Translations under genes and position numbers: made by a program
Notes under the pieces: model-generated
Database searches by the model: none
Told to the model about the DNA's origin: nothing
The model's input: only the letters and a program-made list of their open reading frames with translations
Assembly (NCBI GenBank): GCA_013397795.1
Contig: VZTJ01001761.1
Span: 436,749-500,748 of the forward strand
DNA length: 64,000 nucleotides
From: Orthonyx spaldingii
Taxonomy: Eukaryota; Chordata; Aves; Passeriformes; Orthonychidae
Reading direction: 5' to 3'
Shown here: in pieces, positions 60,293 through 64,000 of the stretch
Numbering within the stretch: the first letter of the stretch is position 1
How the letters are laid out: each line of letters opens with the position of its first letter

Positions 60293-63200
60293 TCTCTGCT
60301 TCTTTGCACTGGTAGCAAGAAGCCTGCTAAAGATCAGGTCAGGGAGTTGAGTTTTGCAGATTCAGAGCTTTATTTTCTACCTCTTTTCGTTTCAGCCTCT
60401 CTACAGATTAGCACGGGCTCAAGCCTGGCTGAGTAGCATCAGGATGAAGCAAGACAGTGGAAAAGAAGTGATTCCATCTCAGTGCAAGCATTTCACACTG
60501 GATTGTCTCCCACTTGAGCTGACGTGTTAAACAGAGCTGTTTACCAGCCTGTGGTAAACTCCATTTACACCGGGTACACAGCCTGCTTTGCTCTGCAGCC
60601 AGGAGTGTCCCTGCTCCTGGGTGGCTGCCTGAACCCAGTCTGAGAGCACAGAGCAGGGTTCAGACTCCCTGGACGACAGATGTCTGATGCCAGCAGCACA
60701 GAAGTGCCCCTGTTTGGGTGGGAAGGACAGGCAGCATGAAACCATTCATACCAGATTTATTCCAAAGCCAAAGAATCAAACCCATCTTTCCCGAGAAACA
60801 AGCTCCCTTCTCAAAAAAAGAGAGTAATTTAAGGTCAACTACTTTCACCCTAAGCAACATTAAGTGAAGAATGGCAAAATTTGGTTGGCATCCTGTGTGG
60901 TTTACCAGCAGTGCCTGGATTTGGATTTGGGGGAGGACTGCAATGTCACAACACTGCCTGGCAGCTGAGTGACATCAGGTCACACTATGTGGGAGAATGC
61001 CACACAGAAAAGGTCATTCCCTGGGCTCCAACCCAGCCTGTCCCACTTGGAAAGAGGGTTCTGCACTGGGCAGTGGCTTGTTCTGGAAAATGCCTTCTCA
61101 GGCTCAGCTTCTGTCACCCGAGCCCCCGACAGCGGCTGATGTCAGGCAGGGAAGCTCTGGGCATGCACAGGTGGTAGGGAAAAATAGAGATGTCTAAAGG
61201 AAGGGGTCATTTCTTAGAAAGAGAAGAGGAACAGGTCACTCTGGGGCTGGCCAGGCAGTTCAGGGTGTCTCACAAACACATGAACTGAAGTGGCTGCTGA
61301 GAGTTGCCCAGAAATGAGCTCGACCCTCTTAGCACAGTCACAGCCTCCCTTGTGGGACAACTTCTCCCTCTCTTTCTTCTTTTTGGAGTATTTCCTGAGC
61401 TGCTGCAAATTAAACACAGATCCTCAGGGGCTGGCAGATGCCACCACTGTCTGGTATTGCCCCCATGGCTGTAACCTGTCATAGGAAGTTATCCATAATT
61501 TGGGATACTTGGCTTAAAGCTCAGGCTGCTCGAGCTGGGCTGCAGGCAAAGTCCTGCCTCTGCTGATTTCAATGGCAGCTTTACCTTTGATTTCAATGGG
61601 GAGTTAATTTTGCCCCATGTGGTGGTGATTTTCTTCTTGGCTCTGACCTTGCAGAACATCAGTCAGAGCCCACCTCCATTCTCTTCCCCACAATGCTCTG
61701 ATAAGCAACCATTCTCATGCCTCAGTTTCCCCCCGTATCTAAAAGGAAACCCAAGTTGAAAATGTACCTTCCCCTTCCTTATGAAGTTCTTTGATACAGA
61801 GATCTAAAATACAACATAAGAGCCAACACTGACCTTCACTTTCCTTTACCGTGTCAGACCCATTTAGTGGCTATTTATGGCAGCCTAGTCATTAGCACTA
61901 TAAGAACAAATTCAGCACAAAGAAAGCTTTAGACCACAGATTTGGGGTGTGCCAGGCTGTCAGAACACCATTGTACACCACTTTCCTCCTTGCCCTATCA
62001 AGAGACAAAAGCTGCACTTGGATAATTGAAGACACAGAAACCAGAATAGCAACAGGAGCTCCTCCTGCAAAAAAAAGGAATTCCGCACTTCCTAAACCCC
62101 ACATTCCTCCTTTCCTCCACACTGCTTGGTCCCCTTGGATGTCTCCACAAAGGGGTCAGAGCAGGATTTCTCCCCCAGCTTTCAGTTCACCTCTTGCAGC
62201 CCCTCAAGCCAGACCTGGGCTAAGCTACTCCAGCAGTGTCCGAAGAGCTTCTGATGTGCACATATTTTTTTTGCTGCTTTGTTTTCAGACAAACAAGGGA
62301 GCAGGCAGATGATGTGAGATGTGGACAGCCTCTCTGTCAGGCAGGGAGCTGCTGCCACTTGCTGGCATCCCACTATGTACAAGTGAAAAGGTTTTTCCTT
62401 CTGCGTTTCTTCCCATGGAAGATTTCAAGGGTGAAAACTCACTGGAAGAAGGTGATGGACCTCCTCCTGAGCCAGGAGGGATTTTACATTTATGGTTCCA
62501 GGTCCTCTCATAGCTCTTTTAACACCCATGGGCCTTACTATTGCACATTTTTCTCTCTGTCTCTCTTCCTGCACCAGAGCTGCTCAGTTCTGGCTCTAAA
62601 GAAGGCCAGATGCCTTTGCCTCACTGGAACTCATAGACAGTGAGAACACCTGAGTTAACCAGATCTTTCATGTCTTTCCTTCTGAACTAAAATCAGGCTG
62701 GAACGGCATAGTCACGTTCAGATGTGCACAACAGTGAGATTGTCTCTGAGAGAAAAAGAACCTAAGAATCCTATTGTGAAAACATAACATCTTGATGGGC
62801 TGAGTTTTAATGAAAACACTTGTGATAGCAGCTTGGTATTCCTTGAAAACGTCTACATTAATAGTCACTACCTCATTTGTTGTCTTCCATTCCATTCCAA
62901 TTCAAAATGCCCATCTGGCCTATGTTGCCAACGAATAGCAAACCAACTTCAGTCTCGACCAGTCCTAGGGATGTACTCACAGCACTGTGTAAGACATGGG
63001 TTTAGTAATATTTTCCAGCTTGGATATGATGGGAATGGATATCCACACCTTCCTCAAAGAGGCAGTATGTTGAGCAAGTAGATGTAACAACGAGGGAAAT
63101 ATAAAACTGCAGAATAAGACAAGATCTTACAAACTGAAGGCTTTATAAGGTGTCACACCCTGTGAATACTTGGAGGGTGCTGTGCAGTCCAAAAGGATCT

Positions 63201-63754
63201 CTTTTGCCCCCCATATTTCCTGGAACAAGAGCCTTAGAGATATTTTGTGGTTGACACAAATAAGCTGTAACGAGGGGATTTGTTCCTCCCAGGAGTGCAC
63301 CACACGGTGACTGGGGAGCACCTTTGTGCCCAGGAGCTGGAACTGTGCTGTGGATCACGTAAACACAAGGCAATGCCATCCTGAGAAAGCTCTGTTTGTT
63401 TGTTGACTGTCAGTTTAGCTGGAGATTAGATAAAGCTTAATTAATGCAGTGCAGTTATGCTTTCGAGGTTAAATTCTTAACACACAGATAAAAATTATTA
63501 CCACAGGCTGACTCCAGCAGAAGCCAAGGGAAGAGAGAGCATTTTAACCACTGACTCAAAGGGGCCTTTTTTATAAAACAAACCATATTTGGGAGTTGCT
63601 ATCAGCTCCATGCTCACAGCCTCCATTGCTTGGCAGACCAGTATCACCCTGGGAAAAGCCCCAGAAGCAATCTCTCAAGCATGCCCTGTTATGACCCCAG
63701 ATATCTGTTTTCTGCATTCATTTGCAAATATCCTGCAACATGTAGTCAGAAAGA

Positions 63755-63832
63755 GATCAGATGGATGGACTCAATGACCTTAAAGGTCTTTTCCAACCCA
63801 AATGATTCCATAATTCTATGATTCTGTATTGG
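63755..63832 (+). mobile_element. CR1 LINE 3'-end fragment
   Basis: GGATGGACTCAATGACCTTA, then AAGGTCTTTTCCAACCC and the terminal ATAATTCTATGATTCTGT. Short 5'-truncated copy. Confidence 0.85.
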
Positions 63833-64000
63833 AGCTGGCCTTTTCTCATTAGAGAAGTGCCAACTCATTTACATGAATGTTCACAGAATAACAGGGCTTT
63901 TGCAAACATCCTACCAGAAACCTTCAGTCATCTATAAATAGGCATCAGCAGCAGCCTCATTCTTACCAAAAAACTTACCGAAACCTCTATATCTTCCAAG

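Larger units (their letters stand above)
56371..64000. other. Right flank, distal part: intergenic
   Basis: Contains three CR1 fragments and the minisatellite at 58.6 kb. The remaining stretches (56371-57271, 57416-58553, 58653-59984, 60293-63754) hold only short chance ORFs. In human, HSF2BP lies on this side of SIK1, but none of its exons is recognised before the window ends. Confidence 0.65.

Overview
This is a vertebrate nuclear DNA window, almost certainly from a bird. Coding exons split by short GT-AG introns identify one gene. Most interspersed repeats are fragments of CR1, the LINE family that dominates avian genomes. The 13-exon coding region spans only 10.3 kb and repeat density is low, as is usual in birds. 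The species cannot be fixed from the sequence alone.

The only gene I can support fully is SIK1 (salt-inducible kinase 1), on the minus strand. Thirteen coding exons between 29224 and 18893 join in phase into an 801-residue protein; human SIK1 has 783. It has an N-terminal Ser/Thr kinase domain, a UBA domain, a long regulatory tail with two basophilic phospho-sites (T475 and S575) and a basic nuclear-localisation segment. The 3' UTR probably runs to about 16.2 kb, where an AATAAA on the minus strand is followed by a GT-rich stretch. The first exon sits in a CpG island (about 28.97-29.96 kb) interrupted by a 308-base N gap. A perfect palindromic CRE lies upstream of the gap, a second lies inside intron 2, and a 4-codon upstream ORF precedes the start codon. 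These sites fit the known biology: SIK1 is a cAMP/CREB-induced gene whose kinase restrains CRTC coactivators, giving negative feedback.

Left flank (1-16.2 kb, beyond the SIK1 3' end): no supported gene. It holds a diverged MIR/L2-like tail, an isolated CpG-rich block at 1300-1620, several CR1 remnants (including a very old 1.1 kb copy at 12.69-13.77 kb with recognisable reverse-transcriptase blocks), and an unexplained 95-bp direct repeat at 5.5 and 6.8 kb. Right flank (30-64 kb, upstream of SIK1): largely intergenic, with CR1 fragments in both orientations, a GGGAT/ATCCC pentamer satellite with an N gap, other simple repeats, one orphan exon-like ORF at 32.9-33.2 kb, and a few stretches that look like conserved non-coding elements.

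I did not find a convincing new biological system. The best leads are regulatory (promoter CRE, intron-2 CRE, uORF), the orphan exon candidate, the CpG block at 1.3 kb and the local duplication.
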